A DNA stretch of 59,887 nucleotides from Alphaproteobacteria bacterium (GTDB taxonomy: Bacteria; Pseudomonadota; Alphaproteobacteria; GCA-2731375): NCBI GenBank assembly GCA_016869175.1, contig VGEV01000003.1, forward strand, positions 1 to 59,887, read 5' to 3'. The position numbers were made by a program, and so were the translations under genes. Below the pieces are notes generated by a model, which was not told the DNA's origin, did not search any database, and saw only the letters and a list, made by a program, of their open reading frames with translations. Positions 17,213 through 25,530 of the stretch are shown piece after piece. The first letter of the stretch is position 1, and the number at the start of each line of letters is the position of its first letter.

Positions 17213-18094
17213 CTACTCGGCGGCGTCGCGCCGTGCGCCGCCGTCGCGATAGCGCTCACGCAGCGGCTCCCAGTCCTCCGAGCCGAAACGGCGGAACATC
17301 TCGCGGATCGGAATGTCGGCGAGCGGCGCTGGATGCTTGTTGGTCCGCTTCAACTCGGACAGCGCCGCATCGCAGGCGCCGATGATGCTCATCATCAGGA
17401 GCGCCGGGACGATGGCGATCTTGTAGCCATCCGCGGCGGCCTTGTTGAGGTCGATGTCGGGCGTCTTGCCGCCGCGCACCACGTTCAACAGGCACGGTCC
17501 CTTGACCAGTTTGGGCACTGCCGCCACTTCCTCGGGCGTCTGCGGCGCTTCCAGGAAGGCGACATCCGCGCCGGCGGCCAGCGCCGCGTTGGAGCGCCGG
17601 ACCGCTTCCTCGAAGCCGGCGCCGGCGCGCGAATCCGTGCGGGCGATGACCAGCGGTCCATGCTTGCCGCGCGCGTCGGCCGCGGCGCGGATCTTGGCGA
17701 CGAAATCCTCCAGCGGCACGAGTTCCTTGTTTTCCAGGTGGCCGCATTTCTTGGGAAAGGTCTGGTCCTCGATATGCAGGGCCGCGGCGCCGGCCTGCGC
17801 GTAGGCCTTGACCGTGCGGTAGGCGTTGAGTTCGTTGCCATAGCCGGTGTCGGCGTCGGCGATCACGGGCGCATCCACCACGGCCGCGATGCGCGCCACG
17901 TTCTCCACCATCTCCGTCATGGTGACGAGGCCATAGTCGGGATAGCCGCAAGTGGCCGCCGTGCCGGCGCCGGTCATGTAGACAGCGGGGAAGCCGGCCT
18001 GCCGCACCAGCCGCGCCGTGATGCATTCGAAGGCGCCGGGCGCCACCACCATGCCCTTGGCCATCAGGCCGCGTAGTTCGTCGGCGCGCGTCAT
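17213..18094 (-). CDS. Isocitrate lyase/PEP mutase superfamily enzyme
   Basis: A 293-residue TIM-barrel enzyme of the ICL/PEP mutase superfamily. It shows VAPGAFECITARLVRQAGFPAVYMTGAGTAA, the DADTGYGNELNAYRTVKAY metal-binding segment, IEDQTFPKKCGHLENKELV with the catalytic Cys of the superfamily's KKCGH motif, and IARTDSRAGAGFEEAVRRSNAALAAGADVAFLEAP. These match 2-methylisocitrate lyase/oxaloacetate decarboxylase/carboxyphosphonoenolpyruvate mutase relatives that cleave or rearrange C-C or C-P bonds beside a carboxylate. Which member it is cannot be told. ATG 18094 has GGGAGGAAGC upstream; an apparent upstream extension has no similarity. Confidence 0.9.
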   Translation of the reverse strand: MTRADELRGLMAKGMVVAPGAFECITARLVRQAGFPAVYMTGAGTAATCGYPDYGLVTMTEMVENVARIAAVVDAPVIADADTGYGNELNAYRTVKAYAQAGAAALHIEDQTFPKKCGHLENKELVPLEDFVAKIRAAADARGKHGPLVIARTDSRAGAGFEEAVRRSNAALAAGADVAFLEAPQTPEEVAAVPKLVKGPCLLNVVRGGKTPDIDLNKAAADGYKIAIVPALLMMSIIGACDAALSELKRTNKHPAPLADIPIREMFRRFGSEDWEPLRERYRDGGARRDAAE

Positions 18095-18112
18095 CAGCTT
18101 CCTCCCGGCATT

Positions 18113-18139
18113 CCCCGCCGGCTGACAAGGCGGGCGGGG
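18113..18139. promoter_or_regulatory. Inverted repeat in divergent promoter region
   Basis: CCCCGCC (18113-18119) and GGCGGGG (18133-18139) form a 7-bp dyad in the 101-base gap between the divergent ICL/PEP mutase and MBL genes. It could be an operator or a leader hairpin. In GC-rich DNA such repeats also occur by chance. Confidence 0.25.
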
Positions 18140-18195
18140 CAGTGTATGTCGCGGCTTCCGGCGCGCACAAGCCGGGTTCTTGGAGAGCGCCAGGA

Positions 18196-18873
18196 ATGCA
18201 TGCCGAAGTAAGGCTGAAGGCGGCCTTCGTGCCGGTGACGCCATTTCAGCAGAATTGCTCGATCCTATGGTGCGAGGCGAGCGGCCGGGGCGCCCTGGTC
18301 GATCCCGGCGGCGAGATCGACCGCGTGCTGGCGGCGGCGGAAAAGCGTGCGGTCAGGATTGAGAAGATCCTGGTGACGCACGGCCATCTCGATCACGCCG
18401 GCGCGGTGGCGGCGGCGGCCGAGCGGCTCGGGGTGCCGATCGAAGGGCCGCACCGGGACGATGCCTTCTGGATCGAGGCCCTGGCCGAGCAGGGCAGGCG
18501 CTGGGGCCTTGCCGAATGCCGGCCCTTCACGCCCGACCGCTGGTTGCAGGACGGCGACAGGGTGATGGTTGGCGAAGCGGAGCTGCGCGTCATCCACTGC
18601 CCCGGCCACACGCCCGGGCACGTGGTGTTCGTCCATGCGCCCTCGCGGCTGGCGGTGGTGGGCGACTGCCTGTTTCGCGGCTCGATCGGTCGCACCGACC
18701 TACCGCGTGGCGATCACCGGCAATTGCTGCGCTCGATCCGCGACAAGCTCTGGCCGCTGGGCGAGGACGTTCAGTTCGTGCCCGGCCACGGCCAGATGTC
18801 GAGCTTCGGCTGGGAGCGCAAGACCAACCCCTTCGTCTCCGATATGGCGCTGGCGCAGGAACTGGACGGCTAG
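18196..18873 (+). CDS. MBL-fold metallo-hydrolase (glyoxalase II-like)
   Basis: A 225-residue metallo-beta-lactamase fold protein. The metal site motif is THGHLDHAGA (about 61-70; HxHxDH), with further ligands in HCPGHTPGHVVFV (His about 137), VGDCLFRGSIGRTD (Asp about 157) and VPGHG (His about 200). The opening FVPVTPFQQNCSILWCE and the GRTDLPRG loop are typical of the YcbL/hydroxyacylglutathione-hydrolase-like group that cleaves thioesters such as S-lactoylglutathione. ATG 18196 follows a CAGGA ribosome site. Its stop overlaps the convergent Fe-alcohol dehydrogenase stop by four bases. Confidence 0.93.
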   Translation: MHAEVRLKAAFVPVTPFQQNCSILWCEASGRGALVDPGGEIDRVLAAAEKRAVRIEKILVTHGHLDHAGAVAAAAERLGVPIEGPHRDDAFWIEALAEQGRRWGLAECRPFTPDRWLQDGDRVMVGEAELRVIHCPGHTPGHVVFVHAPSRLAVVGDCLFRGSIGRTDLPRGDHRQLLRSIRDKLWPLGEDVQFVPGHGQMSSFGWERKTNPFVSDMALAQELDG

Positions 18874-20039
18874 AAGGCCGCCTCCAGGATACTCATCACC
18901 GCTTCCGGCGTGCGGATGGCGCGCGGGTTGGAAAAGGTCCAGTCGTCCAGCATGCAGTTTTGCGCCAGCGTCGGCAGTTGCTCGCGGGCGATGCCGACCT
19001 GCCTGAGCGTGCGCGGCATGCCGAGCCCGGCGATGAAGCGGTCGAGCACGGCGCCGGCCGGCTCGCCGGGCTGGCCGAGGGCCGCGGCGATCTCGGCCTG
19101 GCGTTCGGCGTTGACGGCGCGGTTGTAGTCCAGCACGCAAGGCAGCATCACACAGCTCGTATGGCCGTGCGGCACGTTGGCGCTGCCTCCCAGGATGTGG
19201 CCGATGGCATGGCTGGCACCCAGCCGCGTGCCGGTGACGATGCCGGTCATGGAGATCCAGGCACCCATCATGCAGGCCAGCCGCGCTTCCAGGTCGGCGG
19301 GATCGTTCTTGACCCGTGGCAGCGCCATGCCCAGCACGCGCAAGGCGTGCAGCGCCGCGCCATCGGTATAGGGGTTGGCATCGAGCGAGCAATAGGTCTC
19401 GACCGCGTGATCGACCGCGCGAATGCCGGTCGACAGCCACAGCCATTGTGGCGTGTGCACGGTGATGGCGGGGTCCAGGATCACCGAAACCGGAATGATG
19501 CCGGGGTTCATGTAGCTCTGCTTCAGCTTCTTGCGGGCATCGGTGATGCCGGCCCGGGCATTGAACTCGCCGCCGGAGAGCGTCGTCGGCACCGCCACCT
19601 GCCGCACGTCGGGCGCGGCAAAAGCCGGGATCTGCCGCTTGCCCTTGTCATCAAGCGTGGTGCGAAAGGGCTCCAGGCCATCGACCTCGCGGATGCCGTG
19701 CTTGAGGCAGATCGTCACCGCCTTGCCGCCGTCGGTCACCGATCCGCCGCCGACGGTGACCAGCAGATCGGCCCCCGCCTCGCGCGCCTTGTTAGCGCAG
19801 GCCACCACGGCCTCGCGCGGCGAATGCGGCGGCATATCGTCGTGCAAGCCAACGCAGCGCGGGCCGAGCAGCTTGACGATGTCACCGACCACGCTGGTCT
19901 CGCGGTTCAGGCTGCGCCCGGTCAGCAGGAAGACCCGTCTTGCGCTCAGCCGGTCGGCCTCGGCCGTGACCGCCTGTGCCGCCGGCTGGCCGAAGATCAC
20001 GCGGTCGAGCTTGGTGAAGACGATGCTGCCGCTTTGCAT
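18870..20039 (-). CDS. Iron-containing alcohol dehydrogenase
   Basis: A 389-residue group III (iron) alcohol dehydrogenase. NAD(P) binding is shown by VGGGSVTDGGKAV (about 88-100) and VPTTLSGGEFNARAGITD (about 140). Metal ligands of the family are visible in IRAVDHAVETY (Asp, His), GASHAIGHILGG and VPHGHTSCVMLP. The family includes maleylacetate reductase, 1,3-propanediol and 4-hydroxybutyrate dehydrogenases; the exact substrate is not apparent. ATG 20039 lies downstream of a GGGGGG tract; an in-frame ATG 30 bases upstream is less well placed. It follows the DUF6152/DUF6644-like genes on the same strand. Confidence 0.92.
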   Translation of the reverse strand: MQSGSIVFTKLDRVIFGQPAAQAVTAEADRLSARRVFLLTGRSLNRETSVVGDIVKLLGPRCVGLHDDMPPHSPREAVVACANKAREAGADLLVTVGGGSVTDGGKAVTICLKHGIREVDGLEPFRTTLDDKGKRQIPAFAAPDVRQVAVPTTLSGGEFNARAGITDARKKLKQSYMNPGIIPVSVILDPAITVHTPQWLWLSTGIRAVDHAVETYCSLDANPYTDGAALHALRVLGMALPRVKNDPADLEARLACMMGAWISMTGIVTGTRLGASHAIGHILGGSANVPHGHTSCVMLPCVLDYNRAVNAERQAEIAAALGQPGEPAGAVLDRFIAGLGMPRTLRQVGIAREQLPTLAQNCMLDDWTFSNPRAIRTPEAVMSILEAAF

Positions 20040-20070
20040 GGACCCCCCAATCGATGCTTGAGCCAGCATC

Positions 20071-20562
20071 TCAGAAATAGGCGATCAGCCGGCCGCATGC
20101 CGCGACCGCAAGCCAGAGCGCCAGCGACAACAGGGCGGCGGCCCGCAAGGCGAGCGGCAGCGGCCTGTGCGGCGGGCAGTCGGCGATGGCCGTTTCGCCG
20201 AACACGCCAACGGCGGCCGCATTGGCAAGGCCGAGCCCGATCAGGCAAGCCTTGATCCACAGCACGGGGTTTTGCGCGACATGGCTGGCCTCGGCGATGA
20301 ACAGGGCGGCGCCGCTTGCGGCCAGCAAGGCGAAGGCGGCGAGCGCCACCCGCCGGGTGGGCCGCAGCACCGCCGCCGGCGGGGTGGCGGCGAAGGCGCC
20401 CAGCAGACGCGCGTCCATGATCGCCACCGCCCCGGCAAAAGCCGCCAACGCCAGAACGTGCCCGACATTGGCCGCCGGATAGAGCCAGACCGACTGGCGC
20501 ACCGCCTCGCCGTAGGCCGACTGCTCCAGCGCCAGCAACAGTGCTGGCGCGTCTTCGCGCAT
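20071..20562 (-). CDS. DUF6644-like small membrane protein
   Basis: A 163-residue protein with about four to five hydrophobic helices (GHVLALAAFAGAVAIMDARLLG; VALAAFALLAASGAALFI; VLWIKACLIGLGLANAAAVGVF; LALRAAALLSLALWLAVAACGRLIAYF). The layout matches the membrane proteins (recalled as DUF6644) that accompany DUF6152 proteins in other proteobacteria. The His in the first helix and the Trp in WLYPAANVGHVLAL are conserved-looking, and a heme-related role is sometimes suspected but unproven. It overlaps the DUF6152-like gene by one base (ATGA), so the two are translationally coupled. Confidence 0.65.
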   Translation of the reverse strand: MREDAPALLLALEQSAYGEAVRQSVWLYPAANVGHVLALAAFAGAVAIMDARLLGAFAATPPAAVLRPTRRVALAAFALLAASGAALFIAEASHVAQNPVLWIKACLIGLGLANAAAVGVFGETAIADCPPHRPLPLALRAAALLSLALWLAVAACGRLIAYF

Positions 20563-20924
20563 CAGCGCATCTCGATCGTCTTGCCGTCGACGGTGACGCG
20601 CTCCGCGCGCAGCTCGTTTTTCTCCACCGTCGACACATAACCAAAGGCGGATATCGTCTTGCCGACCGCCATCAGTTCCGCCAGCGCACCCCGGTTCAGC
20701 ATGCGCGAGACCGGCGCCAGCACGATGATCCAGCGCTTGCCGTTGGCCTCGACGTTGAGCACGACATGCGGGTTCTGATACTCCGACGTGACGATCAGGC
20801 CGCTAATCGTGATCGGGTTGGCGGCGTCGTAGCTGCCCCAGCCGTGGTGCGCCAGGACGACCCCGCTGGCGGTCATTGCCGCCGCCCAGAACAACGCGAT
20901 CGCAGCCCACGTTTTTCCAGCCAT
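20562..20924 (-). CDS. DUF6152-like exported protein
   Basis: A 120-residue protein with a signal peptide (MAGKTWAAIALFWAAAMTASGVVLA, cleaved about residue 25). The mature part starts HHGWGSYDAANPITISG and continues with a beta-rich domain containing YQNPHVVLNVEANGKRW and LAPVSRMLNRGALAELMAVGKTISAFGY. The HHG at the mature N-terminus and NPH are hallmarks of the DUF6152 family, which may bind a metal or copper; this is unproven. ATG 20924 follows GGAGACGAGCG. It forms a pair with the DUF6644-like gene downstream. Confidence 0.7.
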   Translation of the reverse strand: MAGKTWAAIALFWAAAMTASGVVLAHHGWGSYDAANPITISGLIVTSEYQNPHVVLNVEANGKRWIIVLAPVSRMLNRGALAELMAVGKTISAFGYVSTVEKNELRAERVTVDGKTIEMR

Positions 20925-20994
20925 CGCTCGTCTCCCGATCCGCCGCCTGCGGGTGAACATGGATCGCGCACCAAGCAGGCGCCGCCCCGCCGTC

Positions 20995-21414
20995 TCAGGC
21001 GGCGCGGAACCTGATCTTGGGGCAGGGTTCGTTGCCGGTCGGGAGCACCGCCTGCAACTGCATGCCGATGCGGATCTCCTCCGGCTTCAGGTCGATCAGC
21101 TCGGTGATCAGGCGCACGCCGGGCGCATCGGCGAACTCAACCAGGCCGATGGTCACCGGCACGCGGGCCTTCAGATCCTCGGTGAAGGGGTGGCGCACGA
21201 CGCTCCAGGTATAGAGCGTCGCCCGGCCACTGACCGGTTGCCAGGCGATGTCGGCGGCCTGGCAATGCGGGCAGCGTTTCATCGGATACCAATGCCGCTT
21301 GCCGCAGGCCCGGCATCGCGGGAAGCTCAAGCGCCCCTGGCGAACATCATCCCAGAAGCCACGGAATTCGGGTCCGAAACGCGCCTCCTTGTCGAATTCG
21401 ACGGCAACGCTCAT
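20995..21414 (-). CDS. Zn-ribbon/OB-fold (DUF35) protein, partner of the adjacent thiolase-like protein
   Basis: A 139-residue DUF35-type protein. After an N-terminal helix (about 10-30) comes a rubredoxin-like zinc ribbon CRACGKRHWYPMKRCPHC (about 34-51, four Cys), then an OB-fold with LYTWSVVRHPFTEDLKARVPVTIGLVEF and GMQLQAVL. DUF35 proteins bind thiolase- or aldolase-type partners, and in the Ltp2-ChsH2 system they are required for the retro-aldol activity of the partner. The ATG overlaps the stop of the thiolase-like gene (ATGA), which fits a heteromeric complex. It is unlikely to be catalytic by itself. Confidence 0.9.
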   Translation of the reverse strand: MSVAVEFDKEARFGPEFRGFWDDVRQGRLSFPRCRACGKRHWYPMKRCPHCQAADIAWQPVSGRATLYTWSVVRHPFTEDLKARVPVTIGLVEFADAPGVRLITELIDLKPEEIRIGMQLQAVLPTGNEPCPKIRFRAA

Positions 21415-22559
21415 CGGCCGAGCACCAGGGCGGCGAAATCCGGCACCGACAGGCCGGTGACGAGGCCGAGTTCGGCGTCCTTCACCTGCACCGCGCCGGC
21501 TTCGCCGCGGAGCTGCCGCACCGCTTCGGTCACATGCTCGACTGCCAGCCGGTAGCTGTAGGACAGCAGCCCGCCATGGGTGTTGACCGGCAGCTTGCCG
21601 CCGAGCCGGGTATGGCCGGCTTGCACGAACTCCCCCGCTTCGCCCTTGCCGCAGAAGCCCAAGTCCTCGAGCTGCATGAGGCACGAGACCGTGAAACAGT
21701 CGTAGAGCTCGACGAAGTCCATATCGGCCAGCTTGAGCCCGCAGGTGCGTTCCAGATGCGCCTTGGCGGCGCCCACGCTGGGCAGGGTCATCAGGTTGGC
21801 GCGCTGGGTGAAGGCATCGTCGGCGCTGATGCGTTCGGAGGCGAACCCGACGCCTTTCACGTAAATCGGCCGCTTGCGGCAATCGCGCGCGCGCTCTTTG
21901 CTGGTCATGATGAAGGCGCCGGCGCCGTCGCTGATCAGGCAGCAATCGGGATAGCGCAGCGGATCGGCCACCACCGGCGCCTTGAAGTAATCGTCGAGCG
22001 TCATCGGCTTCATGTTCTGGCCGCGGCCGGTCCGCCGGCTGTTCTCGCGCTGGTTGATGGCGATTGCCGCCAGATGCTCCAGCTTCAGGCCGTAATCGTG
22101 CATGTAGCGGTGCGCGAACAGGGCGAAATAGGTTGGCTGGGCATTGAAGCCATAGGGCTTCTCGAAGGCGATCTTGGCGGGATAGAGGTCGTGGAAGGCA
22201 TAGGGCCCGCCCGGCCGGGTGCCCCAGTCGACGCCGAAATAGCAGAGCACGGTACGGCAAAGCCCGGTCTGGATCGCCATTTGTGCCAGCAGCGGCGCGC
22301 CGATGGTGCCGGCCCCGGCATAGGACATCGAGGCATCGAAATAGCGGTCGATGCCAAGCTGGGCCGCCAGCCATTCATGCGGCACGCTGGTTGGCATCAC
22401 CACGCCGTCGGAGACGATGCCGTCGATGTCGCCGGCCTTCAGTCCGGCATCCTCCAGCGCCGCCATGACGGCATCGACGGTCAGTGCCCGCACATCCTTG
22501 TCGGAGCGGCGCGCCGGCGGCGTCTCGCCAATGCCGACGATGGCGATTTCCTGCAACAT
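21411..22559 (-). CDS. Thiolase-fold protein, SCP-x/Ltp2-like, possibly a retro-aldolase
   Basis: A 382-residue thiolase-superfamily protein of the SCP-x/lipid-transfer group. It shows the AIVGIGETP opening, RYPDCCLISDGAGAFIMTSKERA, MDFVELYDCFTVSCLMQLEDLGFCGKGEAGEF and GKLPVNTHGGLLSYSYRLAVEHV, where the His is catalytic in the family. Where true thiolases have the nucleophilic Cys it reads SMSYAGAGTIGAPL, with no cysteine. In this subfamily such Cys-less members, paired with DUF35 proteins, catalyse retro-aldol cleavage of beta-hydroxyacyl-CoAs instead of thiolysis. ATG 22559 is preferred because GGAGG lies six bases upstream. The substrate is inferred only at the level of an acyl-CoA. Confidence 0.88.
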   Translation of the reverse strand: MLQEIAIVGIGETPPARRSDKDVRALTVDAVMAALEDAGLKAGDIDGIVSDGVVMPTSVPHEWLAAQLGIDRYFDASMSYAGAGTIGAPLLAQMAIQTGLCRTVLCYFGVDWGTRPGGPYAFHDLYPAKIAFEKPYGFNAQPTYFALFAHRYMHDYGLKLEHLAAIAINQRENSRRTGRGQNMKPMTLDDYFKAPVVADPLRYPDCCLISDGAGAFIMTSKERARDCRKRPIYVKGVGFASERISADDAFTQRANLMTLPSVGAAKAHLERTCGLKLADMDFVELYDCFTVSCLMQLEDLGFCGKGEAGEFVQAGHTRLGGKLPVNTHGGLLSYSYRLAVEHVTEAVRQLRGEAGAVQVKDAELGLVTGLSVPDFAALVLGR

Positions 22560-22613
22560 CGATGCCTCCATGGACTGCGCCAAGCTCACGGCCCGGAGCA
22601 CGGCCTGTCAAGC

Positions 22614-24581
22614 TCAGGGGCGAGTGTAGCTGCTCTGTTCCGCCGCCGTACCCAGCGCCGCCACGGCCTCCGGATTCAGCATGGTTGAAAGGTCGCCCGG
22701 CGGCTCACCCAGCAGCACCGCCTTCACCGTGCGGCGCAGGATCTTAAGGCTGCGATTTTTCGGCAGGTCGGCTACGAACACCACGCGCTTGGGTCGGAAC
22801 GAACGGCCCAGGCCCTTGGCCACGGCATCGGCCATGGCCTTGGCCAAGGCCGCGTCGGGCCGGGCACCCGGCGCCGGCACGCAAACACAGGACACCGCCT
22901 GGCCGCTGATCGGGTCGGGTAGGCCAACCGCGGCGGCTTCCGAGACCAGCCCGGTGCCAGTCAGCAGCCCCTCGATCTCCGCTGGCCCCGTGCGCTTGCC
23001 CGAGATCTTCAGCGTGTCGTCGGAGCGGCCGGTGACGAACCATTGTCCATCGGCATCCCTGACCGCCAGGTCGCCCTGCCGCCAGAGGTCGGGGAAGGTG
23101 CTCCAATAGGTCTCCAGATACTGTTCGCGGTCCCTCCAGAAACCACGCGTCAGGCCGATCGAGGGTGCCCGCAGCACTAGTTCGCCCACCTCGCCGGCGG
23201 CCGAGGAGCGGCCCTGCTCGTCCACCACGTCGGCCTGCATGCCGGGTATCGAGCAGGTGAAGGCGCAGGGCTTCACGGGATGCAGAAGGGTGCCGAACAG
23301 GATGCCGCCGGTGATTTCCGTGCCGCCCGACCAGTTCAGCATCGGCACCCGCGCCTTGCCGATATGCCGGAAAAACCAGTGCCAGGCTTCCTCGGTCCAT
23401 GGTTCGCCGCCCGAAACGCTGACCCTGAGCGAAGACAGGTCGAGCCCGGCGACCGATTGCGGACCCTGGCGCATCAGGCTGCGGATCGCGGTCGGTGCGC
23501 TGCCCAGCACGCTCACGCTGTAATCCTGCACCATGCGCCACATGCGCGCTTCGTCGGGGAAGTCGGGCGCACCTTCGCCCAGCACCAGGGTCGCCCCCTG
23601 CATGCCGCAGGCAATGGTCGTATAGGGCGCCACCGCCCAGCCGAAGTCGGTGAACCACATGAAGCGGTCCGTGGGCTTGAGGTCGGCGCAAAGGATGAAG
23701 TCCGTCGTCATCTTGCCCAGCACACCGCAATGGGTGACGACGATGCCCTTGGGCCGGCCGCTGGTGCCGGAGGTGAAGATCAGCATGGCCGGGTCGTCGG
23801 CCGGCACCGCGATGCTGTCCAGGCGGTCGGGCTGGCCGGCCACGGCGTCCTGCCACCAGCTATCGCGACCGGGCTGCCAGGCGAGCGAATTGCCGGCCAA
23901 TCGGTGCACGATGACGTGCTTGAGGCTGGGCGTCGCCCGCGCGGCGCCATCCATCTCGGCCTTCATCGCCACGACCTGGCCGCGCCGGCGCGTGCCATCG
24001 CAGGTGATCGCCGCCTTGGCTTCGGCCTCGTTCAACCGCTGCGCCAAGGCGTCAGCAGCGAAACCCGAATAGAGCGGCATGGCGATGGCGCCCAGCCGCA
24101 GCACGGCGTAGAGCGCCGCCACCGTCTCCGGCAACAACGGCAGGTAGATCGCCACCACATCACCGGCGCCGATCCCGCGCTGTCGCAGCGCGCCGGCCAG
24201 CCGGCTCGCTTCGCGGTCCAGTTCGGCATAGCTCCAGGTCTTGCGCTCGCCCGTCTCGGCTTCCCAGACGATCGCGGGCCTGGCTGCGACGGCGGTGCCG
24301 CGATGCCGGTCGAGGGTGTTCAGCACCACGTTGGTCGTGCCGCCAACGCACCATTGCGTCCAAGGCAGGCCGCGCGTGCTGTCGATGACCCTGGTGTAGG
24401 GCGTGGGGAAACGCAGTTCGGCGAAGCGCAACACGGCATCCCAGAACCATTCCGGATCGCCCGCCAGCCGCCCTTCCAGGGCGGTGAAATCGGTCAAAGC
24501 ATGGCGGTCGAGGAAGGCGCGCAAATTGCTGCCGGCGACCAGCTCGGGCGAAGGGCGCCAGGCGAAGCCGCTGCCGCTCAT
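22614..24581 (-). CDS. Acetoacetyl-CoA synthetase/acyl-CoA ligase-like
   Basis: A 655-residue ANL-superfamily adenylate-forming ligase with the N-terminal helical extension of acetyl-/acetoacetyl-CoA synthetases. The ATP-binding motifs are LIFTSGTSGRPKGIVVTH (about 268-285) and LNWSGGTEITGG. The hinge region is WRQGDLAVRDADGQWFVTGRSDDTLKISGKRTGPAEIE. The C-terminal motif carrying the catalytic lysine is PKNRSLKILRR, whereas the family normally has RSGK: the lysine is kept but the Gly is replaced by Leu. It probably activates a short-chain or branched acid. It lies between the thiolase-fold gene and the SDR on the same strand and overlaps the SDR stop by 4 bases. Confidence 0.88.
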   Translation of the reverse strand: MSGSGFAWRPSPELVAGSNLRAFLDRHALTDFTALEGRLAGDPEWFWDAVLRFAELRFPTPYTRVIDSTRGLPWTQWCVGGTTNVVLNTLDRHRGTAVAARPAIVWEAETGERKTWSYAELDREASRLAGALRQRGIGAGDVVAIYLPLLPETVAALYAVLRLGAIAMPLYSGFAADALAQRLNEAEAKAAITCDGTRRRGQVVAMKAEMDGAARATPSLKHVIVHRLAGNSLAWQPGRDSWWQDAVAGQPDRLDSIAVPADDPAMLIFTSGTSGRPKGIVVTHCGVLGKMTTDFILCADLKPTDRFMWFTDFGWAVAPYTTIACGMQGATLVLGEGAPDFPDEARMWRMVQDYSVSVLGSAPTAIRSLMRQGPQSVAGLDLSSLRVSVSGGEPWTEEAWHWFFRHIGKARVPMLNWSGGTEITGGILFGTLLHPVKPCAFTCSIPGMQADVVDEQGRSSAAGEVGELVLRAPSIGLTRGFWRDREQYLETYWSTFPDLWRQGDLAVRDADGQWFVTGRSDDTLKISGKRTGPAEIEGLLTGTGLVSEAAAVGLPDPISGQAVSCVCVPAPGARPDAALAKAMADAVAKGLGRSFRPKRVVFVADLPKNRSLKILRRTVKAVLLGEPPGDLSTMLNPEAVAALGTAAEQSSYTRP

Positions 24582-25363
24582 GCCGCCGAGATGCCGCCGT
24601 TGACGCTGATCGCCTGGCCGGTCAGGTGACTGGCCTGCGGGCTGGCGAGAAACACCACGAGCGGTGCGATGTTCCGCGCCGCCGCCACGCCCAGTCGCGC
24701 GCGGCCTTCCGCCTTGACGAACAACTTGCGACTGAACTCGTCGGCCATCATGCGGTCATAGGAGATGGTGTCCTTGGTGATCGAGGGCGTGACGCAGTTG
24801 ACCCGGATGCCGTGGCGAGCACCCTCGATGGCCAGCGTGCGGCTGAACATCAGCACCGCCGCCTGCACCGCGCCGTGCACGGTTTCGCCGGGCGTCGCCA
24901 CCTTGGCCGCGTCGGCCGAGAAATTGATGATCACGCCGCCTTTCTGCGCCTGCATGATGGGATAGGCGGCAGCGCAGCAATGCAGCGCGGTCAGGAAATG
25001 GATCTGGATGGGCTCCATCACCTTGTCCATCGGGATCCGCTCAAACGGCCTGGGCGTCAGCCAGCCGCCGGAGGCCGCGTTGACCAGGATGTCGATGCGG
25101 CCGAAGCGGGCCCTGGTTTCGGCCATCAGCCGTTCGGCCGCTTGGGCGTCGCTGGTGTCGGCGACGATGGCATGCGCCTCGGCCCCAGGCGCACGGCGCC
25201 GGACCTCGGCCACCGCCTCGGCGCAGCGCGCGGCGTTGCGACCATTGACGACCAGCCGGCGGCAGCCGGCCTCGGCCAATTGGCAGGCGGCCTCGCGGCC
25301 GATGCCCGAACTGGAGCCAGCCATCACCGCCACGGCGTCGTGCAGGTTCGGCACCACCGTCAA
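24578..25363 (-). CDS. SDR-family protein with HxxxQ in place of YxxxK
   Basis: A 261-residue Rossmann protein of the short-chain dehydrogenase/reductase family. The dinucleotide motif reads AGSSSGIGREAA (TGxxxGIG type), followed by ILVNAASGG and NFSADAA, which carries the catalytic-position Ser. The catalytic tetrad segment reads VHGAVQAAVLMFSRTLA, so the usual Tyr and Lys of YxxxK are His and Gln. The Asn of the tetrad may also be changed (IQIHFLTAL). The C-terminal RVNCVTPSITKDT is normal. It may be a non-reductive SDR or a regulatory pseudoenzyme. Start codon use is uncertain: TTG 25363 sits 5 bases after GGAGG, with GTG at 25357 and 25354 as alternatives. Confidence 0.82.
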   Translation of the reverse strand: MTVVPNLHDAVAVMAGSSSGIGREAACQLAEAGCRRLVVNGRNAARCAEAVAEVRRRAPGAEAHAIVADTSDAQAAERLMAETRARFGRIDILVNAASGGWLTPRPFERIPMDKVMEPIQIHFLTALHCCAAAYPIMQAQKGGVIINFSADAAKVATPGETVHGAVQAAVLMFSRTLAIEGARHGIRVNCVTPSITKDTISYDRMMADEFSRKLFVKAEGRARLGVAAARNIAPLVVFLASPQASHLTGQAISVNGGISAA

Positions 25364-25530
25364 GCCATCCTCCGTTTCGGTGCGGCCGGAGGGTAGTCGG
25401 CACCGCTTGGCGCGGCAACCGGCAAGCCGCCGGCCCCGCGGCCGACCTGCCATGCCGGAGGCAAAGATGGCCGGCCGCTTCCGGCCGGGGCCGAACTCGC
25501 TTATGGTCGAGGCGAACGGGGGCACTTGGC

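Noticed and set aside
25469..25486. Six-bp GC hairpin upstream of livH as an operator
   Set aside because: The arms are short and GC-only; such dyads are common by chance here. It is mentioned only in the livH entry.
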